Translations under genes and position numbers: made by a program | Assembly: GCA_934648845.1 (NCBI GenBank) | Contig: CAKUFS010000036.1 | Location: 1-15,805, forward strand | Length of the DNA: 15,805 bases | Direction of reading: 5' to 3' | From: an uncultured Eggerthellaceae bacterium | Lineage (GTDB): Bacteria > Actinomycetota > Coriobacteriia > Coriobacteriales > Eggerthellaceae | Notes under the pieces: model-generated | Database searches by the model: none | What the model saw: the letters and a program-made list of their open reading frames with translations, nothing else | Told to the model about the DNA's origin: nothing | In this document: in pieces, positions 1 to 6,043 of the stretch | Numbering within the stretch: the stretch's first letter is position 1 | Layout of the letters: each line of letters begins with the position of its first letter

Positions 1-52
1 CTCTCGGAGTTTTCTCAATGCGAAATGGGAAAACTCCGAGAGGTTTCCCATT
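1..52 (-). terminator. Two overlapping, mutually exclusive hairpins after the truncated ATPase gene
   Basis: Bases 1-14 and 29-42 form a perfect 14-bp inverted repeat (arm CTCTCGGAGTTTTC). Bases 24-32 and 44-52 form a second perfect 9-bp repeat (AATGGGAAA/TTTCCCATT). The second repeat's 24-32 arm overlaps the first repeat's 29-42 arm, so only one hairpin can form at a time. Read on the minus strand, the 44-52/24-32 hairpin comes first, directly behind the stop codon at 53-55, and the larger 1-42 hairpin follows. This is the geometry of an antiterminator and terminator pair. Whether a U-tract follows cannot be seen because the window ends here. A recombination site or the tip of an inverted repeat is the alternative reading. 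Confidence 0.5.
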
Positions 53-739
53 CTACGCGGTAGTTTTGACGCTCACAGATTTTCCGGTACCGGGCGCACC
101 TCTGAAAATCAGATTTTTTGATTCAATCAGCATGGAAGAAAACGGATTTCGGTATCCCTTGAACTGTTGAACAAGCTCTTCCTGAACAGCAGCTTCCGTT
201 TCTGCCGCTGCGGTTTCCTTCTCATCTTTTTCGCGGTATGTCAAAATAAACTGATCTCCCGGTTCACCGAAACGTTTCAAACATTCCTGAACGAAGATAA
301 TCGTAGAGAAGATATTCCAGCAATAGATAACAAACTGCCGTCCGTTGTCATAGCCGTATGTCAGGTACTCTATTGTGTTGCGGTGCTTCTTGAAATCGTC
401 AACACTCGCATAAATACCTCTGATTACGTCGCTGTCCGGGTTATATTTGCAGACAGGGAAATTCTCCTTGTCCTCAACCGATAATGCAGCAAGCTGCTTC
501 TCGAACACCTGACAGGCAATGCGGGGCAAGGTTTGATTGGAATTTCTTCTTTCGCCTTTGCTGTAGGCTCGCTTGATTACGTCTCCATTTGCCCTCTTGA
601 AACAGGCATCCAGCGGCTTATAGTTATCACCGAGGCTCAGATTATCCATTGTAAAGCGCTCATCTGTTGACTCGACGCTTTCGGCAGTAATAGATAACTC
701 AAGTTTTTCTTGCTGCTTAGTCAACTTTGGTATAGCCAT
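53..739 (-). CDS. McrB-like AAA+ ATPase, N-terminal part only, ends just after Walker A
   Basis: A 228-residue product. The start is chosen at the ATG at 739 (MAIPKL), preceded by GAGGAG seven bases upstream; a GTG at 766 in the same frame lies inside the palindromic operator and has no ribosome site. The first 200 or so residues are an acidic, family-specific N-terminal domain I do not recognise. Near the C-terminus is a beta strand and P-loop, NLIFRGAPGTGKS, characteristic of McrB-type AAA+ GTPases/ATPases of modification-dependent restriction and related defence or plasmid systems. Only seven residues follow before a TAG stop, so Walker B, sensor and arginine-finger parts are missing and the protein cannot hydrolyse nucleotide in the usual way. 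It is probably a gene remnant, broken at or near the hairpins at 1-52, although a stand-alone DNA- or target-binding product is possible. It is A+T-richer than the core genes further in. Confidence 0.6.
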   Translation of the reverse strand: MAIPKLTKQQEKLELSITAESVESTDERFTMDNLSLGDNYKPLDACFKRANGDVIKRAYSKGERRNSNQTLPRIACQVFEKQLAALSVEDKENFPVCKYNPDSDVIRGIYASVDDFKKHRNTIEYLTYGYDNGRQFVIYCWNIFSTIIFVQECLKRFGEPGDQFILTYREKDEKETAAAETEAAVQEELVQQFKGYRNPFSSMLIESKNLIFRGAPGTGKSVSVKTTA

Positions 740-753
740 ACTGCATCTCCTCA

Positions 754-771
754 AAAGTGTGTACACACTTT
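754..771. promoter_or_regulatory. Perfect 18-bp palindrome, probable operator
   Basis: AAAGTGTGT/ACACACTTT is a perfect 18-bp palindrome centred between 762 and 763. It ends a few bases before the ribosome site of the McrB-like gene starting at 739, so a dimeric regulator bound here would block its transcription. I do not know the cognate regulator; autoregulation by a helix-turn-helix protein of the same element is plausible. The match is exact and position-appropriate, but function is inferred. Confidence 0.55.
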
Positions 772-1093
772 ATCCCACAAGGAGCGATCTGCTTTCAATA
801 TGAAACCTGAAATTTACCTCCTTAAAATGTAACTTTCCTGCGAATGCAAGCTGATTTTCAGTTTCCACAGTGTCGAACATACTCTGTATCGAAATACCCG
901 CCTATCGACTTTGCGGTTTTGTGGAGTATTTTGCACAACCGCAAATATACGCACTCCCCAGCGAATGGTATTCGCTCCGTAGCAATTCACTGTTTCATAA
1001 AGGAATCGCACAAAGGCGATAACTTTTTCACAATTTTTACTTCCCTGACTTTACAGAGCTGAAAATCGGTGATTTTTAACCCTTTGATGTACA
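772..1093. other. Gene-poor A+T-rich spacer with one stem-loop
   Basis: I see no convincing gene here: the open frames are short, without ribosome sites or recognisable motifs. The segment holds an inverted repeat TTTGCGGTT (910-918)/AACCGCAAA (937-945) that can form a 9-bp stem, extended by GTG/CAC after a small bulge. A weaker matched pair, GATTTTCAG (853-861) and CTGAAAATC (1059-1067), brackets most of the spacer. The promoter for the McrB-like gene should lie at its left end, but no clear -35/-10 pair was found. Confidence 0.4.
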
Positions 1094-1135
1094 AAAACAG
1101 GCAGCACTCAACCGAAGCTGGGTGCCGCCTGTTTT
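1094..1135. terminator. Bidirectional intrinsic terminator
   Basis: AAAACAGGC (1094-1102) pairs with GCCTGTTTT (1127-1135), and GCAC (1104-1107) continues the stem with GTGC (1122-1125) after one mismatch. A-rich and T-rich flanks give a U-tract in both directions. It sits about 185 bases downstream of the sstT stop on the minus strand and probably closes that transcript. The bases 1136-1320 between them hold only a weak imperfect hairpin around 1268-1294. Confidence 0.75.
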
Positions 1136-1320
1136 ATTGTCCAATCCTGCTTAGCAGATGCCGATTTTGTAGTTTTATCAAATTACCGTCTTATCGGCAC
1201 ACGGCAAATCGGGCCCCTTTCCTTTTGCGCTCAATTTTGCAAAGCTTGCAAGAAAATGCGCCTGGCGAAGCATTCGGCTCCAACCGGAATGCACTCAGCA
1301 AAGCACTCACTTGCAAAGCA

Positions 1321-2601
1321 TTACGCGTTATCAGCAGGAGCCTCAGCGGCAACTTCTGCTTCTTCGTAGACAGCATCTTTGCCGGGGAATACTTCAACGC
1401 CCGCTTTGATTTTCTGCGCGTAATCTGCAACAGCGGTGAACAGAACGTCGGAAGAAGAGTTCAAAGCCGTCTCGCAGGAGTCCTGGATAACGCCGATGAT
1501 CAGACCAATAGCAACACACTGCATGGCAACGTCGCTACCAATGCCGAACAGGCCGCATGCCAGCGGGATAAGCAGCAAGGAACCGCCCGGAACACCCGAA
1601 GCACCGCAAGCGGAAATAGCGGCCATAACGCACAGCAGAACGGCCGTTACCGGATCAACAGCAATACCCATGGTGGTAGCTGCGGCCATAGCCATAACAG
1701 TGATGGTAACGGCAGCGCCTGCCATGTTGATAGTTGCACCCAGCGGGATAGACAGCGAGTAGTTCGACTTATCCAAGCCCAGCTTCTCGCAGAGCTCCAT
1801 GTTCACCGGGATGTTTGCCGCAGAGCTGCGGGTGAAGAATGCCGTAATGCCGCTGTCCTTCAGGCAGCGCAGCACCAGCGGGAACGGATTCTTGCGCATA
1901 ACGATGAACGCCATAATCGGGTTGGCGATAAGCGCAATGATAAGCATGGAAACCACAAGCACCACGATAAGATGTCCGTACTCGTAGAAAATCTCAAGGC
2001 CGTTTTCAGAAACAGAAGTGTACACCAAGCCCATAACGCCGAACGGAGCCAAGGAGATGATCCAGCGAACAACAGCCGAAACAGCATCGGAAACGTTGGT
2101 GAACACGTCGCGCGTTTCCTGGCTGGCAACACGAAGAGCAATACCCAGCGCGATAGCCCATGCCAAGATGCCAATGAAGTTGCCGTTCATCAAAGCGGTA
2201 ACCGGGTTCGTGAAGATGTTCATGACCAGCGTCTTCACAACCTCGCCCACGCCAGAAGGTGCCGTTTGCTGCGCACCGTCAAGAGCAAGCGTAAGCGTGG
2301 TGGGAGAAATGAAGCTTGCGATAACCGCAATGATTGCAGCCACCAGCGTGCTCACAATGTAAAGAACAACGACCATCTTCATGGCGCCCGAAGTCTTTGC
2401 GTTAGCCATGGTTGCGATAACCAGGAAGAAAACCAGGATAGGAGCAACCGCCTTCAACGCCGACACGAAAAGAGTACCCAGCAGCGGGATGATGACGAGT
2501 GCGCCCGGAACAGCAAGCGCCAGAATCAAGCCGATAACAAGACCGACAACGATTCGCAGCACTAAGCTCGTATCGTTCCATTTCGCTATGATTTGCTTCA
2601 T
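1321..2601 (-). CDS. sstT: Serine/threonine:Na+ symporter SstT
   Basis: A 426-residue inner-membrane transporter of the dicarboxylate/amino acid:cation symporter family, importing L-serine and L-threonine with Na+. Several hydrophobic segments run from residue 11 to about 372. Family signatures are visible: the serine-rich re-entrant hairpin TRSSAANIP at 257-265, GATINMAG at 288-295 (substrate and Na+ site helix), ASGVPGGS at 334-341 (second hairpin tip) and QDSCETALNSSSDV at 373-386. Length fits SstT (about 400-415) with an added acidic Glu/Ala tail after residue 400. The ATG at 2601 follows AGAGAGG seven bases upstream. It stands alone, in the same direction as the solute-binding protein upstream but 316 bases away. 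SstT is preferred over the glutamate/aspartate carriers because of the overall pattern, particularly QDSCETALNSS. Specificity is known from the family and not shown here. Confidence 0.92.
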   Translation of the reverse strand: MKQIIAKWNDTSLVLRIVVGLVIGLILALAVPGALVIIPLLGTLFVSALKAVAPILVFFLVIATMANAKTSGAMKMVVVLYIVSTLVAAIIAVIASFISPTTLTLALDGAQQTAPSGVGEVVKTLVMNIFTNPVTALMNGNFIGILAWAIALGIALRVASQETRDVFTNVSDAVSAVVRWIISLAPFGVMGLVYTSVSENGLEIFYEYGHLIVVLVVSMLIIALIANPIMAFIVMRKNPFPLVLRCLKDSGITAFFTRSSAANIPVNMELCEKLGLDKSNYSLSIPLGATINMAGAAVTITVMAMAAATTMGIAVDPVTAVLLCVMAAISACGASGVPGGSLLLIPLACGLFGIGSDVAMQCVAIGLIIGVIQDSCETALNSSSDVLFTAVADYAQKIKAGVEVFPGKDAVYEEAEVAAEAPADNA

Positions 2602-2917
2602 ATTTTATCCTCTCTATGGAAATTGCATGAAGCTATAGTACTCGTAGATACGCCGCGCCGCAAACAAAAAATCCACATTTAGTGCTCGGCGGTTACCATT
2701 GCCTGGTTCGAGTATGCTTTTTGGACAAAAGCGGAGAGCGAAACAGCGACAGGCGAAGGGTACATGCAAGGTGCGAAAAAGCGTGGGCGAACGCAAAGCA
2801 GCCCCCACCTGTTATGGTGAGAGCTGTCATCCATTCGAAAATAGCAAGTTGTCGAACTGGGCTTTTGCGCACTGCGGCGTTTTATGATGCGCCGGTCGCA
2901 AATCCCACGCTTCGATT
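2602..2917. other. Intergenic leader of sstT, no gene seen
   Basis: This 316-base gap separates the binding-protein gene from sstT on the minus strand. Short open frames exist on the plus strand but lack ribosome sites and motifs. It contains a terminator candidate at 2776-2808 (listed separately), a 9-base pair of distant complements (AAGCGTGGG at 2779-2787, CCCACGCTT at 2905-2913) that could form an alternative long-range fold, and a poly-T stretch about 60 bases before the sstT start. A TACTAT sequence just upstream of sstT could be a -10 box, but its -35 partner is poor. No known riboswitch core was recognised. Confidence 0.4.
2776..2808 (-). terminator. Probable intrinsic terminator of the binding-protein gene
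   Basis: On the minus strand GTGGG (2808-2804) pairs with CCCAC (2787-2783), with a possible extra GC pair after a bulge, and the stem is followed by GCTTTTT. It lies about 110 bases past the stop codon of the lipoprotein gene. The stem is short, so confidence is moderate. Confidence 0.45.
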
Positions 2918-3832
2918 CTAGTTGTTCGCTGCGTTCGCTGTTTTCGCTGCCTTTTCCTCGGATTCAGTCGTTTTGGCATCGGCGGTGGTTTCCGTTGTTG
3001 TCTTCGCGCCCGCCGTCAGAGTAACGTTTTTAAGGTCAACGGTTGTGCCAAGCCATTTCGTCTCGATAAGATCGATGATTCCCTGCGAATCAAGCTGCGT
3101 AAGCGTGGTGTTCAGCTTTTTCAGCAAATCATTGTTCGTTGCAAGCGTGGCACCGCAGTATCCCGTGGGCAGTTGCATCATAGCCACAATATGCGCGTCT
3201 ACCCCAGCCGTTTTCGCAGCATACGTACCAACAACGGCATCGGCGGCAACGTAGTTCGCCGTGCCATCTTTCAAAGCGGTAAACGCGGACTTCAAATCGG
3301 TCGAGCTTTCCAACGTGCACTTCTCAAACTGCGAGCCAACCGCCCACGCGCTCATAGAACTTGACTGCGCTGCAATCACCGAGCCATCCGCCGGCGTCTT
3401 CGCCTTCTCATCCAGCGAGAACAGCGCAATGCCCTTCTGCAAATACGCAGATGTCTTTGCCAAGTTCGAATTCGTGCTGGACGTGTCATAGCCCAAAGCG
3501 ATGTCAATCTTGCCATTCTGCAAGGAAGTAAGAGGATCGGAACCCGCATCAACGATTTCCAGCTTCAAGCCCCATTCATCGGCAATGGCAGCAGCAATGT
3601 CAACGTCAATACCCACAATCTTAGAGGCCTGGCCCGCCATAGGAGGATTCGTGCTGTTCACGCCCACGCGCAACGTGCCATTAACACCGATGGTCGGAGT
3701 AGAAACCGACGCCGTTTTGCTTTCGGGCACATACGTTTCCTTGTTCAGGGGGTTATCGCACCCCGAAAGAACGCTTGCCATGCCTAACGCAAGAACGCAA
3801 CCAATCACTGCGCACAAAACACGCTTTTTCAC
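2918..3832 (-). CDS. ABC transporter solute-binding lipoprotein, family 3
   Basis: A 304-residue lipoprotein. The start is the GTG at 3832, six bases after AGGAGG; upstream in-frame codons have no ribosome site. Residues 1-25 are a lipoprotein signal (MKKR, hydrophobic core, lipobox LSGC with Cys25 as the lipidated residue). Residues 51-265 are a type-2 periplasmic-binding fold of the PF00497 kind: LRVGVNSTNPPMAG, IVGIDVDIAAAIADEWG (73-88), SLQNGKIDIALGYD (103-116), then ADAVVGTYAA (197-206) and KLNTTLTQLDSQGIIDLIETKW (239-260, in part). It should capture a small polar solute outside the cell for an ABC importer. Odd points: the ligand-carboxylate Arg usually found after the 'GxTxT' strand is absent (TSSTNSNLAK at 117-126), so the ligand may not be a standard amino acid; the C-terminal 35 residues are a Thr/Ala/Glu/Lys-rich tail; no permease or ATPase lies in the window. 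Confidence 0.82.
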   Translation of the reverse strand: MKKRVLCAVIGCVLALGMASVLSGCDNPLNKETYVPESKTASVSTPTIGVNGTLRVGVNSTNPPMAGQASKIVGIDVDIAAAIADEWGLKLEIVDAGSDPLTSLQNGKIDIALGYDTSSTNSNLAKTSAYLQKGIALFSLDEKAKTPADGSVIAAQSSSMSAWAVGSQFEKCTLESSTDLKSAFTALKDGTANYVAADAVVGTYAAKTAGVDAHIVAMMQLPTGYCGATLATNNDLLKKLNTTLTQLDSQGIIDLIETKWLGTTVDLKNVTLTAGAKTTTETTADAKTTESEEKAAKTANAANN

Positions 3833-4250
3833 TCTTATCCTCCTGCTATCCCAATCAAACGCTTCTTTCGACTGACCTAGTCTTTGCCCCCACACTCGCG
3901 TACCGGGGCGGAGCGTGAACCCCTTACCCTCTCGCTCGCGCAACCGTGTGTTGCTATCAACGAGCGGTACGGCTTACCTCTAGAGCGCGCCATGCTCAGC
4001 AAACATGCAGTTCACCTTACGTGGATCCTTTCGACCGCGCCTGCCATGGAATTGGAAACAGTCGGTGCTTTTTGGCGCACGAACGTTGTCCGCAACTACA
4101 GACTCGAAAGAAGCAATGTTCAAGTTTAACAGATACACCTGCCGATGTCTGTTTTCTCTTAATAAAAGCGCAAACCACTTCTCGTATCTTTCAACAGCGC
4201 TTTAAAAGACAGATTACGCCCATAACGCGAAAAAAAAATCACGCGAAGGC
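3833..4250. other. Long intergenic leader region with a foldable segment
   Basis: No gene is supported between the lipoprotein start and the repeat array. On the minus strand, directly upstream of the lipoprotein, CACAC and GTGTG (around 3945-3951 and 3892-3896 in plus coordinates) can close a stem-loop of about 60 bases. An inner helix pairs GAGCG with CGCTC (around 3911-3946). This is the right place for an untranslated-leader regulator, but it matches no riboswitch or T-box core that I can recognise. The right part is A+T-rich, with ACGCGA repeated at 4225-4230 and 4241-4246 around a run of nine A. Confidence 0.35.
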
Positions 4251-4346
4251 TTTTGTAAGAATTTTGAAAGCATTTCTCTCTGTTTTGATAGCTTTTTGTC
4301 AACGAAAACGTCCCTTTTGATGGCATTTTGATAGCAGCGTTTTCTA
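4251..4346 (+). repeat. Three 32-bp units of paired 11-bp TTTTG direct repeats upstream of comF
   Basis: TTTTG occurs at exactly 4251, 4262, 4283, 4294, 4315 and 4326. Within each pair the spacing is 11 bp, and successive pairs are 32 bp (three helical turns) apart. The fuller consensus is about TTTTGATRGCA; copies at 4283, 4315 and 4326 match it best and those at 4251 and 4294 are degenerate. All copies face the same side of the helix. Paired 11-bp direct repeats are the standard binding layout of OmpR/PhoB-family response regulators, so three dimer sites are inferred. Phased T-tracts would also bend DNA. The array ends next to the comF start and probably controls it. Confidence 0.7.
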
Positions 4347-4357
4347 AGATGCCTTTC

Positions 4358-5140
4358 ATGTTACAGACAGAGTGCACATATCAGAAGAAGCCGAAGGCAC
4401 CTAAGAGCGCCTCGATTTCTTTTGCATGCGCGCAGCTCAAAGACGTGGCCCTTGAACTTGCCTGGCCCACCCGCTGCGCGATATGCGACGCGCCAGGCGC
4501 TCTGGTCTGCGACACCTGCAGACAAGCCTTGCGGTTTTGGGACCCTTGGCTTGCCTGCGCAACGTGCGGCGCACCCTTCGGGTTCAGGCAATGCTGCGAA
4601 TGCAATTCTTTCACGCGTGCCCGCCGCGGACAAACGGAAGAGCCGCTGTTTTGCTCAAGCGCCGTGCTGTTCAGCGAGGAAAGCGGCTCGATCATACGCT
4701 GCTACAAAGATGCCGGAGAACAACGCCTTGCCGCATTCATGGTTGACGCCATGCAGCATGCCCTTTCCCCGGAAAAATGGAGGTCATTCGATGCGGTAAC
4801 GTTTATCCCCGACTCATACGATGCCTACCTGCGGCGCGGCTTTGATCATATGGAGGCAATCGCGCGCAAGATTGCCCGCGCAACTGACCTGCCGTTTCTG
4901 TTCGCTTTTGAGCGGCCGCAAGCAAAAGATCAGCGAAAACTCTCGCAAAAAGAGCGCTGGAACAACATCGATAGCGCGTTTAACCTGCGTCTTTCGCAGC
5001 AAGCGCTCAGCCTGCCCAAGCGCATACTAATTATTGATGACGTAATGACCACCGGCGCCACGCTTCGCGCAGCAGCGCACGCGCTTGAAAAGAAAGGGGC
5101 CGCCCATGTTGAGGGGCTCACGTTTGCCCGCGTTGTTTGA
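4358..5140 (+). CDS. comF: ComF family phosphoribosyltransferase-like protein
   Basis: About 260 residues if it starts at the ATG at 4358. ComF proteins are cytoplasmic and take part in natural transformation, helping handle incoming single-stranded DNA with DprA and PriA-like partners in studied species. Seen here: a zinc-ribbon-like Cys set at residues 40, 43, 51, 54, 67, 70, 79, 80 and 82; the ComF signature RPQAKDQRKLSQKERWNNI at 186-204 leading to AF; and the PRPP-binding loop ILIIDDVMTTGATL at 223-236. Length is slightly above the usual 220-250. The start is uncertain: ATG codons at 4349 and 4358 both lack a good Shine-Dalgarno site, and a TAAGAT at 4345-4350 would place transcription start close to 4358, suggesting a leaderless message. 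It lies 145 bases before pyrE. No other competence gene is in the window, so the role in transformation is taken from the family. Confidence 0.85.
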   Translation: MLQTECTYQKKPKAPKSASISFACAQLKDVALELAWPTRCAICDAPGALVCDTCRQALRFWDPWLACATCGAPFGFRQCCECNSFTRARRGQTEEPLFCSSAVLFSEESGSIIRCYKDAGEQRLAAFMVDAMQHALSPEKWRSFDAVTFIPDSYDAYLRRGFDHMEAIARKIARATDLPFLFAFERPQAKDQRKLSQKERWNNIDSAFNLRLSQQALSLPKRILIIDDVMTTGATLRAAAHALEKKGAAHVEGLTFARVV

Positions 5141-5242
5141 TGTTGCTGCGCCCGGATAGCAGCGCGCCCACACGAGCAACGCCGCAACACGACCTTGCCG
5201 CAATCCGCCAACCTCTTCCCCGCGAAGGCGGCTGCTCTACGC

Positions 5243-5248
5243 TACAAT
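5243..5248 (+). promoter_or_regulatory. Possible -10 box of pyrE
   Basis: TACAAT lies 38 bases before the pyrE start and is a 5/6 match to TATAAT. No convincing -35 box was found 16-18 bases upstream, so the assignment is tentative. The 145-base comF-pyrE gap also contains a small GCTGC/GCAGC hairpin just after the comF stop that might act as a weak terminator. Confidence 0.35.
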
Positions 5249-5285
5249 GGAAACGTATGCGAAAAAAACAACGGAAAGGTACCCT

Positions 5286-5969
5286 ATGGACGCGTATAAG
5301 CAAGAGTTCATTGAGTTTATGGTTCAAAGCGACGTATTGAAGTTTGGCGACTTCACTCTGAAAAGCGGACGTAAATCGCCGTTTTTCATGAACGCGGGCG
5401 CTTATGTAACAGGCGAACAGCTTCTGAAGCTGGGGCGTTATTACGCGCAAGCCATCGAGAAGACGTACGGCCTGGACTTCGACGTGGTATTCGGACCTGC
5501 TTACAAGGGCATTCCGCTGTCGGTCATTATCGCTATTGGTCTGCACGAACTGTACGGCAAGGAAGTTCGCTACTGCTCGAACCGCAAGGAAGCAAAAGAC
5601 CACGGTGCCGATGCGGGCATGCTTTTAGGCAGCGATTTGAACGACGGCGACCGCGTGATTATCGTGGAAGACGTTACCACGTCGGGCAAATCCATTGATG
5701 AAACGTATCCCATTCTGAAGGCTGCTGCCGATGTTGAGGTAAAAGGCCTGATGGTGTCTTTGAACCGCATGGAAGTTGGCAAGGGCGGCGTAAAATACGC
5801 GCTGGAGGAAGTTTCCGAGAAGTATGGCTTCCCCACTGCTGCCATTGTTGATATGGCGGAAGTCACCAAGTACCTGTACAACAAAGAATGCTGCGGCCGC
5901 GTGGTCATCAACGATGAAATCAAGACCGCGATTGACGAGTACTACAAGATTTACGGCGCAAAAGCCTAG
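5286..5969 (+). CDS. pyrE: Orotate phosphoribosyltransferase
   Basis: A 227-residue cytoplasmic enzyme that joins orotate to PRPP to give orotidine 5'-phosphate, the fifth step of de novo pyrimidine synthesis. The start is the ATG at 5286 (MDAYKQEF), six bases after GGAAAGG; an earlier in-frame ATG at 5247 has no ribosome site. Diagnostic parts: the substrate strand KFGDFTLKSGRKSPFFMN (19-36), the FGPAYKGIPL segment (69-78), the mobile catalytic loop NRKEAKDHG (99-107) and the PRPP motif VIIVEDVTTSGKS (124-136). Length fits the long PyrE subgroup. No other pyr gene is beside it; it follows comF, another protein of the same fold, and converges on the malic enzyme gene across a perfect stem-loop. 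Confidence 0.95.
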   Translation: MDAYKQEFIEFMVQSDVLKFGDFTLKSGRKSPFFMNAGAYVTGEQLLKLGRYYAQAIEKTYGLDFDVVFGPAYKGIPLSVIIAIGLHELYGKEVRYCSNRKEAKDHGADAGMLLGSDLNDGDRVIIVEDVTTSGKSIDETYPILKAAADVEVKGLMVSLNRMEVGKGGVKYALEEVSEKYGFPTAAIVDMAEVTKYLYNKECCGRVVINDEIKTAIDEYYKIYGAKA

Positions 5970-5982
5970 TTTTTATCCACTA

Positions 5983-6019
5983 AAGCTTGGTGCTCGAATC
6001 AAACTCGAGCACCAAGCTT
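5983..6019. terminator. Perfect 15-bp stem-loop between convergent pyrE and malic enzyme genes
   Basis: AAGCTTGGTGCTCGA (5983-5997) and its exact complement (6005-6019) flank a 7-base loop. It begins 14 bases after the pyrE stop and ends 25 bases before the stop of the convergent gene, so it probably ends transcripts from both sides. The trailing T-tracts are short in both directions, which is weak for intrinsic termination, but stem strength and position support the call. Confidence 0.75.
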
Positions 6020-6043
6020 CTTAAAACCGCAGGTCAGCGTACC

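Noticed and set aside
853..1067. Small insertion element bounded by GATTTTCAG/CTGAAAATC
   Set aside because: Nine-base complementary words 200 bases apart are expected by chance in A+T-rich DNA, and there is no target duplication or gene inside.
1069..2565. Long plus-strand open frame of 498 codons opposite sstT
   Set aside because: It is antisense to the clearly coding sstT frame, rich in His/Arg/Asn/Gln with no domain, and arises from third-position bias of the real gene.
2685..2720. Possible tRNA T-arm (GGTTCGAGT) in the sstT leader
   Set aside because: No T-stem complement, acceptor or anticodon arm around it; only the short word matches.
5014..5090. comF as a true adenine or orotate phosphoribosyltransferase
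   Set aside because: The Cys-rich N-terminus and the KDQxxLSxxxRxxN segment are specific to ComF; the shared PRPP loop alone does not make it a metabolic enzyme.
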